Origin: Cheilinus undulatus
Lineage: Eukaryota; Chordata; Actinopteri; Labriformes; Labridae
Length of the DNA: 64,000 bases
Direction: 5' to 3'
Assembly: GCF_018320785.1 (NCBI RefSeq)
Contig: NC_054886.1
Coordinates: 9,547,207 to 9,611,206 of the forward strand
Both the position numbers and the translations under genes were made by a program. Shown one piece after another: positions 51,701 through 62,419 of the stretch (the stretch's first letter is position 1; every line of letters begins with the position of its first letter). The notes below the pieces were generated by a model that did not search any database, had not been told where the DNA came from, and saw only the letters and a program-made list of their open reading frames with translations.

Positions 51701-54700
51701 CAATAGTCATCCTGTCAACAGTCATCAGCACATCCGTATATAACGACATACACCAGTGGTACTAGCCAAGTATGCCAAACGTGGAAAACAGATCTACAGT
51801 GCATGCTGTTATGTGGGAAAATGCTAAAATATGACAAAAGAAATGATAGACAGCTGTCCGGCTTTCAGCAGGAAAAAGAGTAGGGCTGAACAATTGACAA
51901 AAATAATGTAACTGGGATATTTCTCCCCCAATATATTGAAATTTAATATGTGCTTATTATTAGATAACTCTTCTTATTTATTCTTCAACACTCAAGCAAT
52001 AAATCATTCTATACCATAACCTACAGTCAGTCAGTAACATGCTCATCATAAATTTAACCATTTTATTGCAAGTTGGATCTACAGTTTAACTTGGCAGGGA
52101 AGAATCTGCTCAAAAGATGCTCCCTGGGCTAGTCAAACAGCACGCTTTGACTTTCCTGGGAGTGTATAGCTAGAAACCCTCATATGGATAGATACATTAA
52201 TAACAATGAGAATTGAAAACAATGAAATTATTTCAGAAGCAACTCAAGCAAGCATTTCAAGTTAAAGAAATATTGCAACTTCTACGATTTGTAAATTGCA
52301 GCAGGCCATATTGCGATTTAATATGATTTGCAATTAATGTCCCAGTCCTAGAATGAAGCCAAAAAGACTGCACCGAGATGTCTCAACCCATGGAACAGTA
52401 CTTTTTACATGATACATAGCCTCTTTGAACAAAAACATATGCTCGCCACATATGCCTCCGACTACAATCTCTCTGAAACTTTAACTGCACAGTAGTTGGT
52501 TTGAAAACTTAATCACACTTATCTTTCCACCTGAACAGCTGACAAGAGAAGTCAGTGCATTGGATTGACCAGCTGTTGACATGATCATCTCTGTAAGAGC
52601 CCTGAAACGTCTTTCATACATGGAGGCAGTCACTAATCATGGTGTTAAAACAACAAAGACTACTTTATTAAAGGCTTTGAGCAAAAGGTTAAAACAAATT
52701 AAGTCTGATCCACTCCTCTGCATCACTACCTTTTTAGATCACAGTATAAGGACCACTAATCTAAACAAAGCTTATGAGTGCAGCCTGATGCGCACCTGAC
52801 TGGCGTTCTTGCCACCGGTGCTGGAGACAGTGCTGCTTCTAAGGCTACGTTCACACTGCACTTAAAAGTGACCTGAATCTGATTTTTTTGCTCACATGTG
52901 ACTCATATCTGATTTTTTTCTGACAGTGTGAACAGCACAAGTCACACTGAATCTGACCTTTTCGAATCAGATTCAGGTCACTTTTGTATGTGGTTCTCAA
53001 TCAGATACATATCTGATCTTTTTGAAGTTCACTGTAGTGTGAACAGGCAAACAAAACAATCAGATCTGAAAAAAGATGAGAATTGACCATTAAACCCTGG
53101 AGAACTGGTGAACATAGCCCAATATCCTCGACAAGAGGAGAAAATGAGTGAGCTGCAACAAGGCAGGGATGCTAATCTTTGTGGAGTAAAACATGCATCA
53201 AACAGAGAAGAAGACTTTGAGGCAGGGCTGGACATTATATCAGCTTTCAAAACAGCACTGTGCTTTAAATGAGAAATAAGATTAAACATGATTGTTTATA
53301 ACAATACAGTTTATGTTGAGGTTGATTTGAAAAATCAGGCAGTGATTTAATTCAGGCTAACAGGAGTATGCTGCATTTATATTTATAGATTTTTTTAAGT
53401 ATCTTTCACTGATAAATGAGTTTCAATAAAAAAGTTGTGGATGGTGTCAATAGTGGCTTTACCAGATAATCCTGCAAGTTACTAGTAAAGTATTCTGGGA
53501 TAGCTTTTGGTGCGAAGCAGGAAGTCATCTTTTTACAGCTTTTCTCCCTCAAATTGCGAACTTCATCCATGCAACAAACCATTTGAACCCCAACCTTCTA
53601 CTTGTGAGATAGCAGACTCTTAACTATAAAAACATTGAATTTCTTTACTTTAATCAAGTCTCTACAGTCCCACTCCTTAGTTAATATGAATTAACTCTAA
53701 TAAACATTTTAACCTTGAAGTTGTGGAGCCTATCGAGATGGTACAAGCCATTTCTTCTACATACAACATGGTGGTAGATTCTGTTTAAGACCAGCATGCC
53801 TGCTGTTTTTCAAAGATGAAGTGTTTCATGTTGTCTGTGCTCCATCATTAGGACCACAAGTGGTCAAAGTGCTTCAGCATCGGCCATTTCACCACAGAAA
53901 CTGAGGCAATGATTTATAACTGCAGCACATCCATCCATCAAACATTATGAATCAATTCAACATTTATATTATTAATCAGTGAGACACAGAAGCCATTTCA
54001 AACATCATTTGTTACTCCTAACAACGTGAAATGAAAACCGCTCGTGGCCTTTCTGAGAAATGTTCAATAGAGCAGCGATTTATGATATTTGATCAACATC
54101 TCCAGTGAAGAATGAGACCTCTTTACTGGATCTATAGACTACATAAACCGATGAAGAGTCCGATGACAAAGCCTGCACATCAACACCAGGAAAAGAAAGA
54201 TCTTATGAATCCAAACATCTTAAAAATCTTCCATGTACATTATGAGTTGGAGTCTGTTTTTGGCTGCATTTCTACTCACAGGCTTAGCAAAACCTGATTA
54301 GGTCAGACCCTTCAGGTTTGGTCCATCTCGGCCTCTAATTACTCCAGCAGCTGACACACCACTTTTACTTTTATTTTATCGATTGCACAGAGGGAATAGG
54401 ATTCATTTTAATCATTTGAAATTGTTTCTGTAACAGAGGGAGTTTAGCTATGCCAGCACAATGACTCCAAAGCAGAGGACGATGCATTGAATAAGAACTG
54501 CAGACTCTGTTGCATTGACCTGGATGTCGCTCTCAGTTGCAGCACAACAGAAATGTTGAACACCAGTATTAGGGCTGCAAAATAAATCAAATCTTACTGT
54601 TACTGGAATAGAAGCGTTTGCGATGACATATTTCAATGAATTTATCTAAATTAATATGAAAAAATACATGAATAAAAAGCAACGTTTTCCCATTCAACAT

Positions 54701-57700
54701 GTTCACATTAAAGGCCTGTGTCCACAGCAGTGCTTTGAGAGCTCAACCTTCATTTCAGAAAAGTACATTTCTCTCTGTAGTATCAAAAAGCTCCATGAAC
54801 CTATTTTTCTTTATTTAAGGAAAATCAAGAGGGAAACATGAAAAAAATGTACAGATTATCACTTCCCACCATTTGCAGCTGTAGACCTGGAAATGACACC
54901 CTCCAAAAGACGAATCAGATCTGCATTTCCTCTTCCACTGCAGTTCACAAAGCCACTATCAGACATTCTGCCCCTCCTTAATTTTGATAAATAAGCTTAA
55001 TGAGCACAGCGCTGCTCCAAAAGTTGAACTGTTTTTAATTGAGAGTGCTGGGACAAAAATCTTAAATTGATAATGGGGCGCAGATAGCCTGGGTTAGGCC
55101 GTGCCTCCTGTATGAAAGTTTTCCAAGCAGGCAGTGCAGGTTCTAATCCAACCTGTGACTCCTTTCTAAGGCTGGGAAATTAATCACAAATTAGATTAAA
55201 TTGGAATATGGCCTTAAAAATCGCAGCAGAGATTTTATGCACGTGATACAAACATTCAAGTGTCAACACAGCCGTCCATTTAAATATGACATACTTCTCA
55301 CTAATCCTTGCATCAATGCTGATGCACAATGCTGCTGGCAAAGCTTCCCTCCTCCACCCCAGCTGCCTCCTTTATAGCTTAAAGCTTGTTGCACCCTTAT
55401 ATTCAGATTTGTGTTAGTATTGATGAATTGCTTCTGAATAATTTCATTGTTTTCAATACACATCGTCATTAATGTATCCATCCATATATGAGTTTCTGGC
55501 AATGGACTCTCCGGAAAGTCAAAACATGCTGTTTGACTAGCCCAGGGAGCATCTTTGGAGCAGATTCTTCTCTGCCAAGTTAAACTACATATCGACTTTG
55601 CAATAAAATGGTTAAAAGTATGATGACGGGTTCCTGGCTGAATTTAGGTTAAAAAATATAGAATGATTTATTGCTTAAATTTGTTGAAAAATACAAAAGA
55701 TGAGGAACCTGTCTGTTTGTTTTTGCTTGTGTTGACTTTGTTTTTATGGCATTGTTTATGCAATTTTATCTTTTTTTCTGCTTTGTAAGGTGTCTTTGAG
55801 ATTTTATGAAAAGCACTTTATAAATAAATTTTGTTATGATTAATAATCTCATATTAAATTGCAATCACAACATGGGGGGAAAAAATTCACAATAAGATGA
55901 TTTTTGCAAATCATTTAGCCCCACTCCTTTCCTGTATGTCCTTCTCCACTCTCTGTCTCTCTGATTTCCTGCACTTTCTGGCGTCCTGTTTTCTGCAAAT
56001 AAAGGCAAAAAGCTCCCAAAAAAATCTTAAAAACTGTTCATGCTGATGGCGTTCTTGCATCAGGCCGCTGAGTGCTTAAAATGCTAGACTACATTGGTTT
56101 TGTAGTGAAAAATGCACTGCCAGCAAAAAATGGCACATGTGAACACAAATGAATGCAAAATTGTCATAGGTGAAACTCAGGATAGCTATCAGCTACCCAA
56201 AGAATACCGTAATTGCTGAAAATTCATCCTTCATTTACACCACTTATCCCATTTTGGGGTTGTGTAGGGCTTGAGCCATCCCAGTTGTCATTGAGAGTCC
56301 ACCCTGGACTGGTTGCCAATCATTCACAGGGCTGATATAAAGAGATAAAGAAAACAACCAAGCATGCCCAGATTCACACCTACAGTCAATTTAGAATCAC
56401 AAATTAACCTAACAAGCACGCTCAAAGCGGGAACCTTCTTACTATGAGGCAACAGTACTAACCCCTGCACCACTGTGCAGCCTGTGGTTAAAAAAATGCC
56501 TCATTCATTTTGAATGCAAGTAAAATATACAGGACATACCAACAGCTACAGCCATTGTTGTATGTGAAAACAGCGCTGGCATACAGTTTTTCTCATATGG
56601 TGCATAATAATTAAACCTGATGACTGTAAGAGTCTCAGAGAAATTCACTCTATAGAAATTCACTCTATTCATTTGGACTTACTTCCTACTTTTTTATCCA
56701 TATTTCACACTGGATTGAAAAATTTTAGGTACAAATGTATGTGTTGACTACTTGACTAAAAATCATAATGTAGCTTACTCGGTCCACAATCAGTGAATAA
56801 AGGATGTGTGTTCTGATAACGGAAATTGTATTAGCTGTGATTTATCTTGTGCCTTGTATTTATTTCTCTGTTAACTCATGCTGACATGGACGTATGGGTC
56901 TGAAATAATGTATCAAGTACAAGTAGAAGATGCTGCAATGCCAGTTTTTCCCTCAGTATCTCTGAGAGTCCTAATCGATACCAGTGCAACAAAAAATAAA
57001 GTCCAGGGCATGCTGGATATTTTCCTGTCTTTAGCTGCCAAAATTTGCAGGGAAACTCCTGCAGACTCTTTAAATTGCACAAAAACACTGCCAGTGTTTC
57101 AATACAGAAATGGTGCAGATGGTTTCCTGCACTTCAGACAGTGCTCTCCATCTCTCTCTCTCTCTCTCTTACTCTTGTGGAAATTTACCACTGAAAGCAT
57201 TACTAAAAAGCTGATGTTTGAGGTACTTTTTAATACCATGGGGTATGCATGATATTATCAGGATGATTTCAGTATCAGCAGATATGAACTTAAAAAGTTC
57301 AATATCAGCATCTGCAAATATAAAAGTTTCTGCCAATATTTACAGCCAGGTTGTGCAAATCAGCTCTGTAAATAATATATTAGTCTAAAATATCTGTTAT
57401 ACAGGTGTACCATCAGGTATAGTTGTATGCCTCAAGCACAAGACCCTCAAGAAGACCCACTATGAGCCCTGTACATTTTGAACGAGCTCCAAACATAAAA
57501 CAACTACCAGACTGTCTACTTCCACGCTCCTGTCTCAGCTTCTCTTGCACAGGACACTTGGTTTTTCTTTCAATAACAATGGTTTATATAGGCTACACCT
57601 GTAACAGGTTAAATTAGTTTGGAAATATCTGCATAATGGATATCAGCAAAAATCTCATTTTGTGCATACTACTGATCATTATGTTAATAGATTCTGTTTA

Positions 57701-60444
57701 AAAATGGTACTGAAAAGTACAGAAGTATTAAAATTGTTGATAACCTCTGTGCCTACAGTGCAGAAGGACTGCAGACACTCCTGCACTGACCAGATTGTTG
57801 ATCCCAGTTCAAGCATACAATATCATACAATATGATCGTCATGATATATGATTTTTAAATCTTGATAAGAATTTATTAAGAACTAAATTAAGTCAATACC
57901 CACTTTGCCATTCCTCTGTACCCGGCACAACCGTGGCTGTGAGAGTGCTTTCAAGAGAGACCAGCTGTTTCTCCCTCTCGGCTGCTGTAGTAGCAGCTCT
58001 GTTTGAGAGCTCAGAAAAAGAAATTTAGCGCCATCTTTTGTTCAAAGTGTAGAAGCGGGAGACCTCTGCTGCTGGTGAAATACCACTTCTACTATCGTCT
58101 TTTCACTTACAAGTGGAGGCGAGCACCAAGCAGGCTTTCAGCTCTGGTATCAAGCATCCGCCTATGCAGAGGCTGGTGGGGGGTTTGACCGCTATCACAT
58201 TCCTGTTAGTGTGTGCTAGGCAAGGTTATAATAGTTTGGGATTTTTCATTAGTTTAATTCTTATTTTGTTTTCACCTTTTGTTCCAATTTTCAGTTTAGT
58301 TTTAATTAGTTTTTCTGCCGTTTTTTTTTGTTTTGTTTTTTTGGTTAGTTTAGTTTTAATTTTGCAAAAATGCTTGATTCAAGTTTAGTTTTTATCGGTT
58401 TTAAAGAGGCCTCTTCACTTTTCACTTTAATAATTTGATTTTAATGTTTGTATACAATCCAAGACCTAAAATTACATATGTGTGAAGTTGTCTTAAATCA
58501 AATTGGCTGATTTTACTCTCTCCAGGCTTGGGTGTTCCTGTCAGTCAGTATGCTAGTGTCAAAGACTAAAACTAAAAAGATTTTGTCCTTAATTCTATTT
58601 CATTTTAGTTAATTTGTAAGCACACAAAACAGTTTAAGTTAGTTTTCATTCTATTAGTAAAGCTTAGTTTTTATGTAGTTTCAGTTAACTAAAAGGATTT
58701 CTCCAGTTTAGTTTTGGTTAGTTTTAGTTAACTATAATAACCTTGGTGCTAGGGACGGCAAATGAGGCGCATCATATGAGAGTCCAGCGCCATTGTGTTT
58801 TGGACTTAAGTCTAATGCACCCAATATCCCTTATTTATTATTTTCACTCATCAAAAACAGCAGGTTAAGAGTTTCTCTCTTAAAACTGCATAAAAGCATC
58901 AATATCAGTAATGAAAGATTGCACAGGTTTTAGTGCAATTCAGATCGTGCTCTCTCTCCTTCTTTTGTGGCAGCTTTTGCATGAAAATATGATAGTTTAT
59001 TTTTATATTTTGGTGCTTTTGGATGCTACCAATGTCAATGTAAAAGAACATTGAACTTATATAGAATATTAGTAAAAATTGAACAGTATCTATTTCAAAA
59101 CCATGGCATCAAAAAGGGAAGTCCTGATCTCCTAATAGTGGATCATTCCTTTGTTTCAGTTATCAAAGCTGCAGATTAACTCCTGCAAAATGTCTAAAAC
59201 TGCCCAACATACAGAAAGAAATATTTTCCCTTTGTCTTGTGGCAGCTTTGGGATGGAAATATGACCAGACATGTGACGTGTGTGTTAAATATTGGTACTT
59301 TTCAGTGATCATTAACATAAACAGAGAGTATTGTTCTCTAAAAGAGTGGAATCAAAATGTTGACAGCCATGCCTACAAACCAGATGATGATCCATTGCAT
59401 AAGGATTGCAGACTTTGTTGCATTGGCCTGGTTATTGCAGTACACAATGCACAGCACACATCAACCCCCCCAGACATCAAATGACAACACTAGTGATCCG
59501 GCCCGGGATTAAACATTGTGTAATGTCTCTTATGCTGTCAAATAAAGATAGCTATAGATGCAATTCAGGACCTTAAATCCAATTAAAAGTGGTTTAAAAG
59601 TACATCTGATGTGCATTTGCGGTTAATTATGCACAGATAATTAACTAATATGAGCTAATAATCAATAATCAGTCCAAACAGAAGCATTTTGAGAGCAGTG
59701 CAGTATAAACAGCAACACACAGTGGGCTGCTGGATCCTATTGCATAACAGCTGTGGAGATGGAGGAGTGCCATCTACACCATCAGCAGCTCTGCCATTTC
59801 AGGGGATGTGGCTTCATTCATTTAGCATCTCCAGTCCCAAATGAATTACATCAGACAATAATACATCATATTTTTAAAAATTTACACGGCTAAAAGGGAG
59901 AAATCACGACCACTGAGGGCGGGGAGTGGATAGAGAGTGAGGGAAGCAGCTACCCCACCCAACAAACGGTTTAGCTAGTCAGCTTTTTTTCCATCATTAA
60001 ACGTTAAAATAATAAAAAAATATATATAAAGGTAAACATACTGAAATATAACAGCGGCATTACTTACAGTAAGATAAATAGAGGTATCAACATAACATGG
60101 CTGCTTTTAGGGGTTTTCATTCATTAGGAATGGCAGATTTTATAGTTAAAATGAATGTAAAACAGCACTTGTTAGCAGGCTAGGCTGGTGTTACGGTTTA
60201 AATAGTTACCCTGTTAATTAGCGACTTTCACGAAATCTATTAGTGGTTTTCGTAGTCTCCCCTTTAATAACCCAATTCCCATAGGGTGTGCATTCGTTGT
60301 CGTAGTTTTACTCCTTCAATCGGAATAAAATATAAGGGGGAAACTACGACAACCCCCGTTGAATTTGCCTGGAAGTCACCAGTTTACACGGTAACTTATT
60401 AAAACGAAACACGGGTTAGCTAGCTGGCTACGTTACTCACCCAT
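27759..60444 (-). CDS. rap1gds1: SmgGDS (Rap1 GTPase-GDP dissociation stimulator 1), complete, 607 aa in 15 exons
   Basis: Coding exons in transcript order: 60444-60441, 48321-48214, 47562-47440, 45071-44946, 41418-41272, 34504-34376, 34187-34062, 32687-32544, 31469-31338, 31101-30967, 30377-30252, 29848-29709, 29564-29438, 28980-28852, 27886-27759 (stop TAA). They sum to 1824 bp, or 607 aa plus stop, the length of human SmgGDS-607. All have GT-AG borders. The protein starts MDNLSEALEKLKL. Recognised blocks include KPQSSCTPKVANIIAEVAKN, EKLLTVFCGMLMNYSN, NMGVIPTLVKLLGIH, EQFASTNIAEELVRLF, SMQKLFEGGKGSVFQRVLSW, EMPPVQFKLLGTLRMLID, DHAGVMGESNRLLSALIRHS and SLTEQRL near the end. The fold is a chain of about a dozen armadillo repeats, one per exon of 123-147 bp. 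Family role: a cytosolic chaperone and exchange factor binding Rho, Rac, Rap and Ras proteins through their C-terminal basic tails, with RhoA the main exchange substrate. Intron 1 is about 12 kb. No break or frameshift is seen. Confidence 0.96.
27950..28740 (+). pseudogene. Tc1/mariner element remnant with internal deletion
   Basis: A 91-codon ORF at 28009-28284 contains HLKDSQTV, ILWTDETKIELFGLNSK, RKPG and VKHGGGSIMLW. These are the DDE transposase core around the first catalytic Asp of Tc1-like elements. The DNA-binding half is missing, and the downstream part is out of frame but still readable (gacaatgacc, catctctggagaga). It lies in the last intron of rap1gds1, between exons 14 and 15, in the opposite orientation. 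It is not active. Confidence 0.85.
30442..30781. mobile_element. 340-bp hAT MITE with 8-bp target-site duplication
   Basis: The ends cagtggttcccagcc and ggttgggaaccactg are inverted repeats. The flanks 30434-30441 and 30782-30789 are both atctacag, an exact 8-bp duplication as expected of hAT transposition. It lies in the rap1gds1 intron between exons 10 and 11. A related fragment is at about 8450-8580 in tspan5 intron 2. Confidence 0.9.
31855..32035 (+). repeat. SINE-like fragment
   Basis: It contains a B-box-like ggatttgaacccgg and the tail acatggggcacacccctgggccacc, resembling the tRNA-like segment of a fish SINE. Boundaries are approximate. It lies in the rap1gds1 intron between exons 8 and 9. 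Confidence 0.5.
33341..33510 (+). repeat. DNA-transposon end fragment
   Basis: The sequence starts actatatggacaaaaatgtt and continues with caggtgtttcaatcagacc, a pattern I know as the end of a fish Tc1-like MITE. The other end was not found. Confidence 0.45.
35518..35990 (+). mobile_element. hAT-like MITE, forward copy, in the rap1gds1 exon 5-6 intron
   Basis: Ends gtgtccaaactt and tttggacacc are inverted. The body has ggccgcat, tgctaaacaagaagtacaat and ctgcgggccaatcaaaa. A second copy in reverse orientation lies at 41709-42329 on the other side of exon 5. Confidence 0.75.
39893..40660 (-). repeat. pyrimidine-rich minisatellite (purine-rich in the rap1gds1 transcript)
   Basis: About 770 bp of variants of tctgcatctccctcttct, nearly pure pyrimidine on the + strand. 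The transcribed RNA of rap1gds1 is therefore purine-rich (gaagagggagatgcaga-like). It sits about 0.6 kb after exon 5 in the transcript direction. The 236-codon ORF on it is a repeat translation. Confidence 0.85.
41272..41418 (-). CDS. rap1gds1: rap1gds1 exon 5, frame-neutral cassette
   Basis: 147 bp, phase 1 at both ends, encoding residues about 121-169 (EGRSAVDRAGGAQIV...NYSNDN), one armadillo repeat. Leaving it out keeps the frame and gives 558 aa, exactly the length of the known SmgGDS-558 isoform. In mammals that form prefers prenylated GTPases, while the 607 form prefers unprenylated ones. The 5' splice site is gtaatg, weaker than the gtaag/gtgag donors of most other exons. Confidence 0.9.
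41709..42329 (-). mobile_element. hAT-like MITE, reverse copy, in the rap1gds1 exon 4-5 intron
   Basis: Begins caggggtatccaaac and ends tttggacacccctt. The body matches the inverted sequence of 35518-35990, for example ttgtacttcttaggttcagc against gctaaacaagaagtacaat. Confidence 0.75.
43250..43870 (-). pseudogene. Tc1/mariner remnant, transposase N-terminal part
   Basis: The minus-strand ORF 43568-43263 reads MRSKELPAELRDRIVDMHRSG, GYKNISAALKVPKSTVASRI and RAGRPAKLS. These are the paired helix-turn-helix DNA-binding domain and GRPR-like hook of fish Tc1 transposases. It stops before the DDE core. The flank (ggtggactccaatcaaggtgt at about 43630) is also found, inverted, next to the 28 kb remnant. 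Confidence 0.85.
45540..45700 (+). repeat. fragment of a dispersed repeat ending cccagccct
   Basis: gaaatattgcaccttttgcg...attgcagcaggccatatt...cattgcccagccct matches 52262-52350 closely. It lies in the rap1gds1 exon 3-4 intron. Confidence 0.65.
49340..49735 (+). pseudogene. LINE 3' end, reverse-transcriptase tail fragment
   Basis: A translated stretch (TSHHITPILASLHRLPVNFRIDFKIL, with KALKGLSP following) matches the conserved C-terminal segment of fish Rex1/L2-type LINE polymerases as I know it. Stops and frameshifts follow. It is a dead 5'-truncated copy. Confidence 0.75.
51881..52350 (+). repeat. dispersed repeat copy with tagggctga / cccagtccta ends
   Basis: About 470 bp with imperfect inverted ends and the internal block gctccctgggctagtcaaac (about 52121). 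That block recurs inverted at about 55525-55545. Confidence 0.6.
52841..53051. mobile_element. MITE with ggctacgttcacactgca end
   Basis: About 210 bp bounded by ggctacgttcacactgca and agtgtgaacaggc, an imperfect inverted pair. Inside is an inner inverted match (gtgacctgaatctgatttt near the left, aatcagattcaggtcacttt in the middle), able to form a stem. Confidence 0.7.
55168..55922 (-). repeat. second copy of the 51881 repeat, inverted, with an insertion
   Basis: The left end aggctgggaaattaatc and right end tcatttagccc enclose gtttgactagcccagggagc, the reverse complement of the block in the 51881 copy. The stretch near 55700-55840 (aagcactttataaataaattt) looks like an inserted SINE tail. Confidence 0.55.
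56235..56485 (+). repeat. fish dispersed repeat (caccactgtgcagcctg family)
   Basis: It has catcccagttgtcattgag, tcaatttagaatcac, aacctaacaagca and the end caccactgtgcagcctg. A partial copy of the same family is at 26110-26220. From memory this is a widespread non-coding repeat in fish. Confidence 0.65.
58221..58745. mobile_element. 525-bp hAT-like MITE with 8-bp target-site duplication
   Basis: The ends caaggttataatagtt and aactataataaccttg are inverted with one mismatch. The flanks 58213-58220 and 58746-58753 are both gtgctagg. The interior is rich in ttagtttagtttt. The perfect duplication suggests a fairly recent insertion in rap1gds1 intron 1. Confidence 0.9.
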
Positions 60445-60800
60445 CTCTGTGGGATGTTGCTACGTAAAAACGGGGTGTTTAGCTCTCCAGGGCAGCTGTT
60501 AACCCAGTCGTTCGTACTAGCCGGAGGCCACGCTTCCCCTTCTCTTAAACCACTCCTAACGGGGGAAATCAGCGGGTCGGTGTTAGCCTGTTAGCCGGGT
60601 GTTCGGTAGCGGTAGCAGGCTTGGCCAGTCCCGCTCTGATGGATGCAGCTCAGCGGCCTGTTACCGGCTGATTCTCGGTTAACGCATCTGACTTCCTCTC
60701 ATATCCACACCGACAGTCAGACCTGCTGGCTGGAGCTCCTTCGGACGACTGGCTCACTGTAACATGACACAATCAAGTCAGATAACATGGAGAAACAGTA
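60441..60800 (-). promoter_or_regulatory. rap1gds1 first exon and promoter side
   Basis: Only four coding bases, ATGG at 60444-60441, sit before the donor gtgagt. Spliced to exon 2 (ATAACC...) they give M-D-N-L-S. The upstream 300 bp is CpG-richer than the surroundings. No TATA box is evident and the transcription start is not defined. Confidence 0.6.
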
Positions 60801-61034
60801 TGACTTCCGGCTAAGGCCTTCAGAATAAAGGTAGTCCTCTGAAAAACACACACATCGCCTGTAGATGGCACCGGTGCTACCAAGTGTTACACGAAAGCTT
60901 AAAACACAATCCGACTGGTTTTGTAAAGTTTCACCATCACGTAGGTTAGTCCCTCCATCGGGGGTGGTGTTCTGGGGCCCAGCCAAACCGGGTCCCCATG
61001 GAGGTCAGCAAAATCATGATCCATCTGCTAAAGG

Positions 61035-61355
61035 GCAAACAAAGTGGTGAAGAGGGCTTAAACGTGACGAGAATATGTCTGTAAGTGGCCAAAAAACTGT
61101 GAAAAGTGGCAGGAAAAAAAGCAGAATGAAAAAGAATTGGTAGGAAAGGGGAATTAAAGTGGTAAAAAAAGGGTTTAAGTGGTAGAAACGTGGTGAAAAG
61201 GGGTCAAAAATAGGTTGAAAGAGGCAAAATTAGATTAGAAGTTGCAACAATTTTGTTTACAGATGCAAAAATGTGTTAAAAGAGGCAAAATAGGGTGAAG
61301 AGTGGAATAAAATAGTTAAAAGTGGAAAAATATGGCAAAAATTGTCAGAAATAAA
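61035..61355 (+). repeat. degenerate A/G-rich tandem repeat
   Basis: Irregular units of about 17-20 bp of the type gaaaagtggcaaaa repeat across about 320 bp. No gene. Confidence 0.6.
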
Positions 61356-61410
61356 TTTCAGACTTCAGCCAACCATGGTAAAAGCCATTGCCCACAAATA
61401 GTGAAAACTT

Positions 61411-62276
61411 GGAACAGTGGTGAACCTTCCCAGGAGTGGCCAGCCTACCAGAATGACTCCGAGCACATCAACGATTCATCCTAAAAGAGCCCAGAAAAAC
61501 ATCTAAAGACCTGCGGGCCTCTATTGACCCAGTTAAGGTCAGTGCTCATGGCTCAACAAGAAGAAAGAGACTGGGCATAAATGGCATCCAGTGCTGAGCA
61601 AAAAGAACACAAAAGTTTGTCTCAAACTAACAACACAGCATTTCATCAAAAGAGCATTAGACCAACAGTCAAACATGGTGGTGGTAGTGGGATGGTCTAG
61701 ATCAGTGGTTCTCAAGTGGTCCAGCATCAGGACCCACCAACAGGACAAAATCGCGACCCAAATTTCCAAAAAAATATCAACAATGCATGTTTGGTTAATA
61801 AAAATGTGCACTTTAGCTCTTGAAAAAAAAAACAAAACAATTTATTATAGGAGAAAGACACAGGACAAAACTGACATGTCCCCTGATAACTACTTTTTAC
61901 AGATTTTCCAGAGATTTCCAAAAAAGTACTTCATTGTTTTGGTAAAAGCAGCTTTTTATTGTGAGAAAATTAGAGAAATGTGTTTAAGTGTTCATTAAAC
62001 ATTTTTATTAACCCATTATCACAATAAAACAGAGTAAAATATAAGGTATGGATGCATGTTCTTTGCCATGTTCTCTGTACCCAAATCTGATTGAGATGCT
62101 AGGTTTTTTCCCCCTTCATAAATAAAAGCATCATTTAAAACTGACTTTTGCATTTACTCTGGTTATCTTTGTGTAATATAATAAATTGTTTGATGATCTG
62201 AAACATTCAAGAATGACAAATATACAAAAAATAAAGAAAGAAATCAGGAAGGGGGCAAATACTTTTTCATAGCAGT
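61411..62276 (+). mobile_element. Tc1-like element remnant interrupted by a hAT-like MITE
   Basis: The left part (aacagtggtgaaccttccca, aacatctaaagacctgcggg, agaaagagactgggca) and right part (gatgatctgaaacattcaag, aatcaggaagggggcaaat) are the two ends of one fish Tc1-like element. The transposase core is lost. At 61703 cagtggttctcaagtggt begins a MITE-type end with aggacccacc, inserted in the middle. Confidence 0.7.
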
Positions 62277-62419
62277 AAATATCATAAATGGGACTGTCTT
62301 TAAAATGATAAATTATTAAGTGCAAGGAGTTGAGTTGGAGAATTTCCTACATAAATAAAATGAAACAGTTTACACCTTATTTCTTTCTACCTGCTGAAAA
62401 ATAAAGATTTACCCCCCTG

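Larger units (their letters stand above)
48322..60440 (-). other. rap1gds1 intron 1 (12.1 kb)
   Basis: Donor gtgagt follows ATGG at 60441, and acceptor gttttcag precedes exon 2 at 48321. The intron is mainly unique AT-rich DNA and repeats (LINE tail, MITEs), listed separately. No other exon is supported inside it. Confidence 0.85.

Noticed and set aside
51286..51765. 159-aa + ORF in rap1gds1 intron 1
   Set aside because: Part of it is shared with repeat DNA in tspan5 intron 1. It has no domain or splice support, so it is taken as repeat-derived.
61591..61998. 135-aa + ORF
   Set aside because: It spans the junction of the Tc1-like remnant and the inserted MITE, so it is a chance fusion.
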